A DNA stretch of 64,000 bases from Pirellulales bacterium (GTDB taxonomy: Bacteria; Planctomycetota; Planctomycetia; Pirellulales; JACPPG01), in the NCBI GenBank assembly GCA_036499395.1, contig DASYDW010000063.1, positions 69,911 through 133,910 of the forward strand. The letters are read 5' to 3'. Each line of letters begins with the position of its first letter. Within the stretch, counting starts at the first letter, position 1. The notes beneath the pieces are model-generated. The model saw only the letters and a program-made list of their open reading frames with translations. It had not been told where the DNA came from and searched no databases. Of this stretch, positions 26,460 through 35,372 are shown piece after piece. Position numbers and translations under genes: made by a program.

Positions 26460-27086
26460 TTATGTTTCCAACACCACTTGGGTGCGGGCTGGGTAAATTC
26501 CGCCTTCGCGCAAATCGTTAAGTCCGAGGGCGGCCAATACGTCTCGCGCGCGCAAATTTCGCTCGCGGCTGGCGCGGATGCGAAACCGCAGCACGCCAGC
26601 AGTAACATCGGCCCCGACCAGAAAGTCGCGCAGGTCGACCGTCGGCGCACCATCGCGCGCGACGGGCAACGTTGCTTGCGCGAGCAACTGCGCGGTGCGG
26701 TGGGCTGCTGCTTGCCGATGCTGGGCCGGCAGCGAAACCTCGTATGCCGTCTCGCGCAGCATTGCGGCGCGGGCCAGCGGCGAGGTTTCCTCGATATGCG
26801 TTACGACCAGGCCTGCTGGAGCAGAACGCGCAAGCGCCGCGCGTAACTCGTCCAGGCTTTGCGGGCCCGAGAAGTCCACCTCGAGGACTTCGTCGTGCCC
26901 CTCCTCGCCCATCGGCAGGGCCGAAGGAAGACTCATCCGCGGTCGCGGATGACAGCCTTCGGTCATTACCAGTGCTACTTGCGCGCGGCGCAACAACCGC
27001 TCCCACGCGCGCAGCAGGTCGAGGTGGCCAACCCAACGCAGGTCACCCTCTTTGCGAAATCGAATGCGTATTCGTCGTCGAACCAT
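26460..27086 (-). CDS. TIGR03936 / DUF2344 family protein
   Basis: 208 residues. The opening RIRFRKEGDLRWVGHLDLLRAWERLLRRA and the following MTEGCHPRPRMSLPSALPMG are the family hallmarks; the C-terminus (FLVGADVT, RIRASRE) also fits. Members are normally encoded right after a B12-binding-domain radical-SAM protein and just before RNase G and L21, and are thought to work with the radical-SAM partner; the function is unknown. Here the RNase and rplU follow as expected but the upstream gene is ptsI, so the radical-SAM partner is missing from this site. ATG 27086 has only a weak ribosome site. Confidence 0.85.
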   Translation of the reverse strand: MVRRRIRIRFRKEGDLRWVGHLDLLRAWERLLRRAQVALVMTEGCHPRPRMSLPSALPMGEEGHDEVLEVDFSGPQSLDELRAALARSAPAGLVVTHIEETSPLARAAMLRETAYEVSLPAQHRQAAAHRTAQLLAQATLPVARDGAPTVDLRDFLVGADVTAGVLRFRIRASRERNLRARDVLAALGLNDLREGGIYPARTQVVLET

Positions 27087-27172
27087 CAGCTCAAGGCGTT
27101 TCGCACTGCCGAGGCGCGAAACCGTTTTTCAGCGGCTGTCCCGATCATCCTGGCGGCCGCCGGGCCGCACGA

Positions 27173-28915
27173 TCAATCCGGCAGATCGGGTAGTACTCTC
27201 TTCAACTCTTGTCTCAAATAACTCGTCACGTCGCGGGCGTTCTCCAAGTCCAGCGCCCGATCGGCCACCTCGCGGCATTGCTCGATCGTGACGCTGCGGC
27301 AGACACGCTTGATCTCGGGGATGGCGGATGCCGCGACGCTCAGTTGCCGCAATCCCAGTCCCAACAACAACATCGTGTACGTGGAATTCGCGCTCATCTG
27401 GCCGCACAGGCTGATCGACTTATCGTGGCGCTGCGCGGAATCGATGGCCATTTTCACCAGTTTCAATACGGCCGGGTCGCTGGCGCTGTACAGGTCGGCT
27501 ACGTCCTTGTTGCTGCGGTCGACGGCCAGCGTGTACTGAATCAGGTCGTTCGTGCCTATGCTGAGGAAATCGACTTCTTCCACGAAGTGATCGATCATTA
27601 GCACGGCCGAGGGGACCTCGACCATCATGCCAACGGGCAAATTACGATTAAACGGCTGGCCGCGCTCGTCGAGGTCCTCCATCACATCGGCCAGCACCAT
27701 CTTGGCCTGGCGCAGCTCGAGCAGTGTCGCAATTAGCGGAAACATGACACGCACATCGCCCAGCGTGCTGGCGCGCAGGATCGCGCGCAGCTGCGTACGA
27801 AAAAGCGGCAAGTTCCGCAGGGCCAACCGCGTGCTGCGCAAGCCCAGGAACGGATTTTTTTCCTCCTCGATCGCAACTTGCGACTGCACCTTATCCGCGC
27901 CCAGGTCGAATGTGCGGATGATGACCGGTCGATCACCCATGGCGCGGACGACGCTGGAATAGGCCTGAAAGTGCCCCTCTTCGTCGGGCGGCGTTTCGGT
28001 GCCCAGGTAGAGGAACTCCGTCCGATAAAGCCCCACGCCACCGGCGCCGCGACTCAAGCAGTGCCGTACCTCGTGGGGAAATTCGATGTTGCCGAACAGG
28101 TCGATCTGCTCGCCGTCGGCAGTGATCGCGGGCAGATCGCGCAGCGCCGCCAATGTCAACTCGTGCGAGCGATGCTGCACTTCGTCGCGCCGATAGCGGG
28201 CCAGCGTTTCTTCGTCTGGCTGCAGGATCACCTGCCCACGATCGCCGTCCACAATCACCAGATCGCCACCGGAGATATCGGTCAGGAACGGACCGATGCC
28301 AACGACAGCGGGGATTTCCAACCCTTGCGCGACGATGGCGGTGTGGCTGCCCGATCCCCCTTCTTCCGTAGCAAAGCCGCGGACGAATTGGCGGTCGAGA
28401 TTGGCGACCTCGCTGGGGGTCAGATTATGCGCGAGGATCAGCACCGGCGAAGTGAGCGAAGAAATCTCCTCGCGCCGGCGGCCCAGCAAGTTGCGCAGCA
28501 GTCGTTTCTCGATGTCGAGAATATCCGTGGCGCGCTCGGCCATGTAACTATTGTCGAGCGACTGGAACACTTTGACGTAGCGGCGCAGCGCGCGGCTGAC
28601 GGCATATTCGGGGGAATAATGGCGTTCACGAATCAGTTGTTCGAGCTCGGCGCGCAGCCGTGCGTCGCGCAACATTTGTAGATGAGCCTCGAAGATCGAG
28701 CCATATTCACGGCCCAACTCGATTGAGACGGCGTCGCGATTGTGCTCGACCTGGACTACGGACTCGGCGAAGGCCGCTTCCAGACGCAGCAGTTCCTCTT
28801 CGACCGCGTCACGCGCGACGAAGCGGCGAGGGATGCGAAATCCCTCGTTTCCCATGACGAGTGCCTCGCCGATCGCCACACCGGGCGAAACGGCGATCCC
28901 CTGCAACCGCTGCAT
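27173..28915 (-). CDS. ptsI: Phosphoenolpyruvate-protein phosphotransferase (enzyme I of the PTS)
   Basis: Takes phosphate from PEP and passes it to HPr. 580 residues from ATG 28915 (AAGGAA upstream), the family length. The N-terminal domain contains the phospho-His loop GGSGSHTAIVAQ, and the PEP-binding barrel shows GVGLYRTEFLYLG, FLGLRSTRLAL, MMVEVPSA, SIGTNDLIQYTLAVDR and the active-site Cys in SLCGQMSAN. The longer frame to 29206 has no homology. It is separated from HPr by a 339-bp gap but keeps the same orientation. Confidence 0.95.
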   Translation of the reverse strand: MQRLQGIAVSPGVAIGEALVMGNEGFRIPRRFVARDAVEEELLRLEAAFAESVVQVEHNRDAVSIELGREYGSIFEAHLQMLRDARLRAELEQLIRERHYSPEYAVSRALRRYVKVFQSLDNSYMAERATDILDIEKRLLRNLLGRRREEISSLTSPVLILAHNLTPSEVANLDRQFVRGFATEEGGSGSHTAIVAQGLEIPAVVGIGPFLTDISGGDLVIVDGDRGQVILQPDEETLARYRRDEVQHRSHELTLAALRDLPAITADGEQIDLFGNIEFPHEVRHCLSRGAGGVGLYRTEFLYLGTETPPDEEGHFQAYSSVVRAMGDRPVIIRTFDLGADKVQSQVAIEEEKNPFLGLRSTRLALRNLPLFRTQLRAILRASTLGDVRVMFPLIATLLELRQAKMVLADVMEDLDERGQPFNRNLPVGMMVEVPSAVLMIDHFVEEVDFLSIGTNDLIQYTLAVDRSNKDVADLYSASDPAVLKLVKMAIDSAQRHDKSISLCGQMSANSTYTMLLLGLGLRQLSVAASAIPEIKRVCRSVTIEQCREVADRALDLENARDVTSYLRQELKRVLPDLPD

Positions 28916-29254
28916 GTGATTCCTTGTGTGTGGCGTTGCGCCGGCGCTCAAAAGCGCGGCTCGGGCAACGACGTCCCCGGCGTGCGTCACGGTCGAGCGA
29001 GGTGATGGGCCGCGTAGCGGGCTCTTTAGCCCAGGCGCTGGCGTGCAATCACTTTCTCGAGCGGACACTTCGCCGCATTTGTCGCCGTGCGACAGGCAAT
29101 TCGTCCCGGTATGAGGACGTTCGCGGCCACCCACGTGGTTTCGGGCAGGTGGCCCAGCGAGATTGATTGCCGCACGGAGAGGGCCGAGGTTTGCGTGGCG
29201 GGCCAACCGGAGGTGTGCATGCCGGCAAGCGCGTCGCTAAACCTCACGTAATCT
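28916..29254 (-). other. Intergenic region between HPr and ptsI
   Basis: 339 bp with no gene I can support; the open frames are shadows of the upstream extension of ptsI. GCCCGCTACGCGGCCC-type short inverted segments occur near 29010-29030 but give no terminator-like U-run. A secondary ptsI promoter could lie here. Confidence 0.4.
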
Positions 29255-29545
29255 CTAACACGCTGTTTCGTCTTCCGAGAAATTCTGTCTGATCAGTTCC
29301 GCGAGCGCGTCGAGCGCTTGCGCGGCGTCTCGCCCGGTGGCCTCGAGCTGCAGGGCGGTCCCCTCAGCGGCGGCCAGGGTGAGGATGGCCAAAATGCTTT
29401 TACCGTCGACGCGTTCGCTATCCTTAACGACTTCGACCTTCGACTCGAACTTGCTGGCTACTTTCACGAACATATCCGCCGGGCGGGCGTGCAAGCCCTG
29501 CGGATTCGTGACGATCACGGTTCGTTGCAATGTCTGTTCGCTCAT
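29255..29545 (-). CDS. HPr family phosphocarrier protein
   Basis: 96 residues from ATG 29545. The phospho-His motif NPQGLHARPADMFVK and the regulatory region VDGKSILAILTLAA, with the Ser that HPr kinase would target, are both intact. It accepts phosphate from enzyme I encoded downstream and can pass it to the EIIA protein encoded 84 bp upstream. No HPr kinase gene is in the window. The longer frame to 29611 is not conserved. Confidence 0.95.
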   Translation of the reverse strand: MSEQTLQRTVIVTNPQGLHARPADMFVKVASKFESKVEVVKDSERVDGKSILAILTLAAAEGTALQLEATGRDAAQALDALAELIRQNFSEDETAC

Positions 29546-29629
29546 GCGCGGCAATTCACAGGACCGACCGTCGGGCTCGGCCGTCGTGGACGATTGAGAT
29601 TTCGTCCACACGGCCAGTCCCTAACGGGA

Positions 29630-30106
29630 CTAGGAAACAAACTGGTTATTATCGGCCTCGTCCAGGAGTTGCAGGATCTCCTCGGCATTCTTCGCTTGCT
29701 TCAAGAACTTGCAGAACGTCTCGTCGCGCAACTGGCGCGAGACATTTTCCAGGGCACGCAAGTGATCTCCCGGGCGATCGGGTGGCGAGATGAGCAGGAA
29801 GAACAGGTTCACCTTCTCGCCGTCCAGGCTGTCAAAATCGACCCCCTCGGCACTGACGCCGACGGTGCCGGTTAGCCGGTCGACGCTGGCATGCTTGGTA
29901 TGGGGCACCGCGACGCCGCGGCCGATACCAGTGCTACCCAATTCTTCGCGCTTGAGAATCGCTTTGATGATGCCTTCGTACTCGCCGGGCGCGATCTTGC
30001 CGGCATCGAGCAAGGCTTGCGCCATTTCGCGAATCACGGATTCTTTATCGTCGGCCGTGAGATCCGCGCGAACGGCCTCACGGCTCACGAAGTCTGCGAA
30101 CTTCAT
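29630..30106 (-). CDS. ptsN: PTS EIIA protein, nitrogen/fructose type
   Basis: 158 residues, single EIIA (mannitol/fructose-class) domain. The phospho-acceptor His is in GRGVAVPHTKH; LTADDKESVIREMAQAL and EELGSTGIG are typical of PtsN. ATG 30106 has AAGGGAG upstream. No EIIB or EIIC gene is adjacent, so it is more likely a regulatory EIIA-Ntr than a sugar transporter part. The neighbouring hpf is a common partner of ptsN in rpoN regions of Gram-negative bacteria. A short hairpin AGTCCC-taac-GGGACT (29616-29631) overlaps the stop codon. Confidence 0.88.
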   Translation of the reverse strand: MKFADFVSREAVRADLTADDKESVIREMAQALLDAGKIAPGEYEGIIKAILKREELGSTGIGRGVAVPHTKHASVDRLTGTVGVSAEGVDFDSLDGEKVNLFFLLISPPDRPGDHLRALENVSRQLRDETFCKFLKQAKNAEEILQLLDEADNNQFVS

Positions 30107-30168
30107 TCACCCACTCCCTTCTAACTGCCGGCTCACACGCGTGCGTTGCGATGCGACGACCGACACCT

Positions 30169-30522
30169 CTACTCGGTTTCCGGACCAGGCTCGCTGGCCG
30201 TTCCTTGCTGCCGTAGTCCGGGACTGCGGTGATGATCCTGTACTTTCTCTTTGTATTTCTTCAACTGCTGTTCCACCTTATGCACGGCGCAATCGACCGC
30301 CGCCATCAGTTCGCCAGCCTGCTCTGTGGCAACGAAATCGTGCTTGTGCTCGGCCGAAACACGCAAGTCGACCGACGGCGCGTCCCGATGCTCCAGGTTC
30401 ACCGTCAGTTCGACGGCTGTCAGGCGCTCGAAATACTTCGGAAGCTTCTCCAGTTTGGTCGCGATCTTGGCTTGCGTCGAATCGCTTAAATGTCCATGCC
30501 GGGCTGAGATGCTGATCTGCAC
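30169..30522 (-). CDS. hpf: Ribosome hibernation-promoting factor (HPF/YfiA, short form)
   Basis: 117 residues from GTG 30522 (AGGAGCGG upstream). The fold is shown by QISISARHGHLSDSTQAKI, LEKLPKYFERLTAVELTVNL and DLRVSAEHKHDFVATEQAGE; the helix AAVDCAVHKVEQQLKKYKEK ends the domain. It binds the 30S decoding site and parks 70S/100S ribosomes in stationary phase. The protein is short-form, with a 20-residue polar tail but no long dimerisation domain. It is the first gene of the minus-strand hpf-ptsN-HPr-ptsI run. Confidence 0.92.
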   Translation of the reverse strand: MQISISARHGHLSDSTQAKIATKLEKLPKYFERLTAVELTVNLEHRDAPSVDLRVSAEHKHDFVATEQAGELMAAVDCAVHKVEQQLKKYKEKVQDHHRSPGLRQQGTASEPGPETE

Positions 30523-30774
30523 CGCGCCGCTCCTAAGTTGTGTGGAACCTTGCGCTTTCGGGTGTGCTCATGCGCATAAAAGGGCCTATCTTAGCTTCCC
30601 CCCCGACGGGTCACCAACAGCAGGATGCGTGATTTCGCGGGGAGGGCGATAACACCTGGGGTCAGTTTACCCAATCTGCGTCTTAACGTAAGGGGATAAC
30701 TGTCAGATCGTTCGATCAAAATGTCATTGGACCGACTCGCAGGGTCTCCGACTTTCCGTCGGGGGACCATCTGG

Positions 30775-33003
30775 CTATTTGGGAACGATCTGGCCATCGG
30801 CCAGCCGCTGCTTCCAGGCCCGCACCCCCGACTGCCGTTTGGCCGCGTTGTATTCAGGCTTGTAGGTTAATGTCCCGACCGCCACGCGCTGCAAGTTCCA
30901 AAAGGCCAGGATTCGATAATCGAGATCCTCATGGTCCAGGTCCGAAACCAGCCGGGCCGCGGCACCGTCCTGCAATTGACGCTTCGAGAAGCCGCGCAGC
31001 ATCTCGTAAAGATCCTTGGCCTTCTTCGCGTCGCGTTGGCTTTCGAGGGTTTCTTGCAGTTGCTTGGCGATTTCCGGGCTGCGGACCATGGCGCGGCGCG
31101 CGGCCTCGATTTGGCCGGGCCAGTTCGTGCGCTGCTTTTCGTCATTCAACAGCGGCAAAAGCCCCTCGAAATCGCCCAACAGCGTCAGGCACTGCACGGC
31201 CAGATTGCGCACTTCGACGCGGCGATTCTGCGATAGCTCGCGCAAATGCTGCAGCAAGGGCTCGCCGCTTGGATCATCGGCAATCAGCTCCTTGCTCACG
31301 TCGTCCGCCGCCCGTTTCTCGAACTGGCTCAGAGGATTGCCGTTGATCCAGGGAGGAAACACGACTTCGTTCGAGGAATCGCCACCGGCGGGTCCCTCCT
31401 TGGCAAGCCAGGTCCGCACCGCGGGAGCCCGCAGCGTTACCGCCTGTGAACCGGCCGTGGTGTATTCGACTTCGCCATTAGGGACGTATAAATCGGCCGT
31501 GGTTCGTGCCGGCTCATCGAGCGGATCGGCCCCGTCCGGCAACCAACGCCGCACGTCGACCGCGATCCGCGCGTCAGGTCCCAGGAAGGTGACCAGGTAG
31601 ACTTGGTCGTCGACCTGGATGTTCAACTGAGTGCCTGGTTTGCCGGCGGTCGCCACGACGACCTGCCCTTCAATGACGTGCAATCCCGGCACGTCGTTGG
31701 CATCAGGCGCGGTAAGCCGTACTACCGAGCCCCCGAGCAGATGCGCTATGGCCCCGCCGCCGGTACTCAGCGCCACACCTGGGCGAAATGTCGGCAGCGC
31801 GATCAATTCGTCATCCGAGACCAGCGCATCCCGCGTGCTCAGCCGCTGCCAAGTCCCAGCGCCGCTGCCATGTAGCAGGACTTCGCTGTCGTTGACCAGC
31901 CGTCCAACAGGCACCGCACCTTCGGCGGTAGGAGTTGCCGCTCGTTCCGCTTCTGGCACGAGCGCCTGATCATTCATCGCCGTACGCGGCCCGTCGTTCG
32001 CCGGCACATCGGTGTCAAAGGCGCCTTCGTCGGCACGCAACGTTGGCCGCGCTCGGCCGGCAGGCATAGCATCGCCACGCGCCGGGGCCGCGAAAGCCGA
32101 ATCCTCGGCCGGCTGCTCGGCAGGAGACTGCGGAGCCTCGGTGGCGCTTTCAGCAGCCGCTTCGGTGGCGATTTCGACTTCCGGTTGCGTGGGGGGTGTT
32201 TCTAGCGGGGGTTCATCGACCGGCTGTGCGACTTCGGCCGCCGAGGGCGGCTCAGCCGCAAGCGGATCTGGTGATTTTTCGACGGCAGGCGGCCGCTGAG
32301 AGGGGGACGAGCTGGCATCAGCATCGACCACGGCTAATTTTACTCCGCCGCCTCCCAGGCCTGGCATGCCGAGGAAATAGAACGCGCCCGCTCCACCAAC
32401 GATCAGCAATAGTGTCGCCAGGGTCAAAGGGAGCCATGACCGGCGCTCTTTCGGCTTTTCGCGCAGCCATTCCGGAATCTCGGGACGGCGGCGCTGACGT
32501 GGTCCGCTGGTCTGCAGCTGCTCATCATGCATGTCCTCGTCGGCGCCCTCCTCGTGCTCGTCGAGTTCCTCTTTGTGCTCTTCGGCCTCCCGTTCGGCCT
32601 GCTGGGCGAGCGCCAACTCCTGTTCGGGGATGGCGTACATTCGCCGGCGTAGTTTGGGGTCGACCTCGGCCCGTTCGCCGAGCACCAGCGCCAGAATCTG
32701 GTGCGCCGAAGCGACCTCGGCCAGGTGTACGTCCGAGGTCAGGCAGATTTTTTCGAATTCCGTGACTTGCTCCGCCGGCATCGTGTGGTCGAGATACTCG
32801 GCCACAGTGTTGGCGTCCCCTGCCAGGCCACGGGCGAAAAGCTTCGGCGCGCCGAGCTTCAGCCGGCGACTAACGTCGTGTACGCGATGCATGAGCTCCG
32901 TAGCGAAGGAGCTGGCCTCGATGCGCTCACTCATCTCTTTGGTGTCGGCCGGCTCGAGTTGATCATCGAGGTACGCCAGCAGGTATCGCAGTGTGAGCCG
33001 CAT
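30775..33003 (-). CDS. Large single-pass membrane protein with anti-sigma-like N-terminus
   Basis: 742 residues. The first 120 residues (LTLRYLLAYLDDQLEPADTK, YLDHTMPAEQVTEFEK) look like two zinc-finger-less anti-sigma-type helical segments. An acidic linker (about 130-165) and one membrane helix (about 193-213) follow, then a long Pro/Glu/Ala-rich low-complexity stretch (about 225-350). A beta-rich region (about 355-520) resembles FecR-like sensor sheets (LLGGSVVRLTAPDANDVPG), and the last 180 residues are HEAT-like helices (LLQHLRELSQNRRVEVRNLA). The layout suggests a cytoplasmic head and a periplasmic sensing body. No sigma factor gene is adjacent; one is 6.5 kb away. Function unknown. Confidence 0.8.
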   Translation of the reverse strand: MRLTLRYLLAYLDDQLEPADTKEMSERIEASSFATELMHRVHDVSRRLKLGAPKLFARGLAGDANTVAEYLDHTMPAEQVTEFEKICLTSDVHLAEVASAHQILALVLGERAEVDPKLRRRMYAIPEQELALAQQAEREAEEHKEELDEHEEGADEDMHDEQLQTSGPRQRRRPEIPEWLREKPKERRSWLPLTLATLLLIVGGAGAFYFLGMPGLGGGGVKLAVVDADASSSPSQRPPAVEKSPDPLAAEPPSAAEVAQPVDEPPLETPPTQPEVEIATEAAAESATEAPQSPAEQPAEDSAFAAPARGDAMPAGRARPTLRADEGAFDTDVPANDGPRTAMNDQALVPEAERAATPTAEGAVPVGRLVNDSEVLLHGSGAGTWQRLSTRDALVSDDELIALPTFRPGVALSTGGGAIAHLLGGSVVRLTAPDANDVPGLHVIEGQVVVATAGKPGTQLNIQVDDQVYLVTFLGPDARIAVDVRRWLPDGADPLDEPARTTADLYVPNGEVEYTTAGSQAVTLRAPAVRTWLAKEGPAGGDSSNEVVFPPWINGNPLSQFEKRAADDVSKELIADDPSGEPLLQHLRELSQNRRVEVRNLAVQCLTLLGDFEGLLPLLNDEKQRTNWPGQIEAARRAMVRSPEIAKQLQETLESQRDAKKAKDLYEMLRGFSKRQLQDGAAARLVSDLDHEDLDYRILAFWNLQRVAVGTLTYKPEYNAAKRQSGVRAWKQRLADGQIVPK

Positions 33004-33214
33004 GATCGTGTTCCGTTGGCTAGAGATCGGGGCTTCCCGCTTCGCCGATGCCTAACGGCGCGGCGAGATTGCCTTCTCCCCTGGTTAGTGCCTTTGGGGA
33101 CAGAAGTCCGTGCAACATTCTCGCGGAGAACGCGAAATTCGCGGATTTCACGCCCGGCGCGACACGGCAATCAGAGGGGGCATGCAGCCCGCGGGATGCG
33201 CAAATACCCGCCGA

Positions 33215-33727
33215 TTAATGACTTTCGGTTGCAGATTCCGGCGTGCCTGAAAGTGCAAGCAGGGAAAGCGCCAATTGCAGCGTGGCGATGGCCACCGGAT
33301 GAACGTGGGGCAGCTCCTGTATGTCCGGAGCACGCCATTGCGGGATTCGCTCCCAACCGCCAAGGGTCCGCCGCCAAGAAAAGCCGGTAATCACGGGCTG
33401 GCTGGACGGCGAGAATAACGTCGGCGATGCAAACGCCAACGCTCCCAGAACGACCAGTAGCCAAAGGATCGGACGCAGCACGAGTTTCCGGCTTTCGGAG
33501 AGGGCTTGTCGGCGAGCGGAATGGGCAGGTGAATATTTCAGCCGCCACCCCCCCAAAGCAAGCACCGCGCCGAGGCAGCAGAAAAAGCGATGAGGTGGCC
33601 ACAAGCAATTACAGAGACAACGGTTACGCGAATGCGTCAAGTCGAACAAAGACAGGGCATGTGGCCCTTTTGCCACGTGGCCGTGACATTTCGCGGCGCC
33701 GATCACCTGGCTGGTGGCGCGATTCAA
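33215..33727 (-). CDS. Possible small membrane protein (doubtful)
   Basis: A 170-codon frame from TTG 33727. It has three hydrophobic stretches (about 48-60, 84-104, 145-160; for example LRPILWLLVVLGALAFASP) and lies just upstream of the 742-residue membrane protein on the same strand. Against it: non-ATG start, no ribosome site I can see, and no known family. An internal TTG near 33601 would give a shorter protein. The rest of the 33004-33992 stretch holds nothing else I can support. Confidence 0.35.
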   Translation of the reverse strand: MNRATSQVIGAAKCHGHVAKGPHALSLFDLTHSRNRCLCNCLWPPHRFFCCLGAVLALGGWRLKYSPAHSARRQALSESRKLVLRPILWLLVVLGALAFASPTLFSPSSQPVITGFSWRRTLGGWERIPQWRAPDIQELPHVHPVAIATLQLALSLLALSGTPESATESH

Positions 33728-33992
33728 TCCGCACAGCCCCTGCAGCTTTCGCTTGTTGCTGGGTTCAGGATCGCGGTGATTCTGGCGGACGATCGCTAAA
33801 TAGTCGACATAGTTCTTAGAACGCGTTGTGCGGCCTCACTTTTCGGCGGTAATTGATGAGGACGCGTTCCCGATTTCCCGAACAAAAGGCGGCCCCGTTC
33901 AGCATTTTGCAACTGTCACGTAGAATAGAGAAAGTGCCGATCGCGCAACTCTTGCTGCGTCGGCACCTGCCCCCTCGATTTGTGGTGCAAAC

Positions 33993-34508
33993 GTGTCGGC
34001 AAGCAACCGCATTCGATTACAGCGCGTACTCCGCGAGGCGGAGGGCTATCTTGAGCTCGGGATGCCCCGCCAGGCGCTGTCGTTGTTGGACCGCATCGAC
34101 CAGCCGGGCACGTCCAAAGGGCAGTACCTGTTTCTCAAAGGGGACGCCCTGCGGAACCTCGAGAATTACCAGGACGCGGTCCCCCTGCTGGTTGCCGCGG
34201 TCGACCTCGCCCCCAGCAAGATCGACGCCTGGATGGCCCTGGGCTGGTGCTACAAGCGAATTGGCCGCCTGGACGACGCCATCGATAGCCTGGAGCGAGC
34301 CCACGAGGTTCAACCGGCCGAGCCATTGATCGAGTACAACCTGGCTTGCTACTACTCCCTGAAGGGAGTGAAGCAGCAAGCGCTGGACCATCTTTCCCGG
34401 GCGATCAACACGAACCCGGTCTTCAAAGAAATGGTCGGCCGCGAGCCCGATTTTGACCCGATCCGCTCGGATCCCGGCTTTCAGGCGCTGGTGAGCGTGA
34501 CCGTCTAA
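33993..34508 (+). CDS. Tetratricopeptide-repeat protein
   Basis: 171 residues from GTG 33993. About four TPR units are visible: REAEGYLELGMPRQALSLLD, GDALRNLENYQDAVPLLVAA, GWCYKRIGRLDDAIDSLERA and ACYYSLKGVKQQALDHLSRA. The C-terminal segment NPVFKEMVGREPDFDPIRSD with GFQALV is the short closing motif often seen after TPRs in such small proteins. No signal peptide or membrane segment, so a cytosolic protein-interaction scaffold is likely. It is followed by a tandem repeat and converges on parA. Confidence 0.82.
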   Translation: MSASNRIRLQRVLREAEGYLELGMPRQALSLLDRIDQPGTSKGQYLFLKGDALRNLENYQDAVPLLVAAVDLAPSKIDAWMALGWCYKRIGRLDDAIDSLERAHEVQPAEPLIEYNLACYYSLKGVKQQALDHLSRAINTNPVFKEMVGREPDFDPIRSDPGFQALVSVTV

Positions 34509-34540
34509 AACTGCTCGCTAACTGCTCGCTAACTGCTCGC
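34509..34540. repeat. 11-bp tandem repeat, 2.9 copies
   Basis: AACTGCTCGCT repeats at 34509, 34520 and 34531, starting one base after the TPR gene stop codon, in the 42-bp gap before the convergent parA. Copies are identical. Confidence 0.9.
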
Positions 34541-34550
34541 AGCGGAGGTC

Positions 34551-35372
34551 TCAGGCCGAGCGCGCCGTAATCGTGCTTGCCGCGGCCGTCATGCCGGCCA
34601 CTTCATCGGCTAGCAGCTGATAGTCTTCCGCCCCGTTCGAATCGGGGGCGTAACGGAAGATCGATTGCCCAAAGCTGGGAGCTTCGGCCAGGCGGATGTT
34701 ACGGCGAATTCGGGTCTGAAATACCCGGGCCGTGGACCAGGGTGTGCGGCGATCGCGCGATTGATCGAGAAACGCGTTCACGTCGCGGCTGACCTCGGTG
34801 GCCAGACGCGTGGCCGATTCGAACATGCACAGGACTACCCCGCCCAGTCGCAACCGCGGATTGAGCCGCCGGGCGACCAGGTCGATCGTTTCCAAAAGCT
34901 TGCTCAAACCGTGCAGGGCCAGAAAGTGGGGCTGGAGCGGGATAAAAACCTCGTCGACGGCCGCGAGGGCATTGATGGTCAGAATGCCCAACGACGGCGG
35001 GCAATCGACGATCAGAAAATCGTCCGCGAGATCCCCCTCGGCGAGTTTGTCTCGCAAAATCACGTCACGCCCGACAACCCCGGCCAGTTCCAGTTCCACG
35101 GCCGCCAGGTCGATGTGGGATCCGACTAGCCATAGATTCTCCTCGATCGGTTTGCGGACGTCGGCCAAGGGGGTCACGTCCGTGAGAACATCGTAAATCG
35201 AGCGATCGTCGCGCCCCGGCTCAACGCCCAGGTGCAATGTGGCGTGGGCCTGAGGGTCGAGGTCGAGCGTCGTCACCTTCCGCCCGGCCGCCGCCAGCGC
35301 AGCACTCAGATTGACCGCCGTGGTGGTCTTTCCGACGCCCCCTTTTTGATTCAGGATGGCAATTTTGCGCAT
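34551..35372 (-). CDS. parA: ParA/Soj family ATPase
   Basis: 273 residues from ATG 35372. The deviant Walker A motif NQKGGVGKTTTAVNL is at residue 8, followed by LDLDPQAHAT and the Walker B region FLIVDCPPSLG; FIPLQPHFLALHGL is typical of the Soj/ParA group. It can polymerise or pattern on DNA to place a cargo such as chromosome origins. No parB gene or parS-like palindrome was found beside it, so it may be an orphan ParA with a different cargo. Members of this family are often annotated simply as chromosome-partitioning proteins. Confidence 0.9.
   Translation of the reverse strand: MRKIAILNQKGGVGKTTTAVNLSAALAAAGRKVTTLDLDPQAHATLHLGVEPGRDDRSIYDVLTDVTPLADVRKPIEENLWLVGSHIDLAAVELELAGVVGRDVILRDKLAEGDLADDFLIVDCPPSLGILTINALAAVDEVFIPLQPHFLALHGLSKLLETIDLVARRLNPRLRLGGVVLCMFESATRLATEVSRDVNAFLDQSRDRRTPWSTARVFQTRIRRNIRLAEAPSFGQSIFRYAPDSNGAEDYQLLADEVAGMTAAASTITARSA

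Noticed and set aside
18140-34540. tRNA genes or CRISPR repeats
   Set aside because: No cloverleaf with a GGTTCRANTCC arm and no regular spaced repeats were seen in this stretch or elsewhere in the window.
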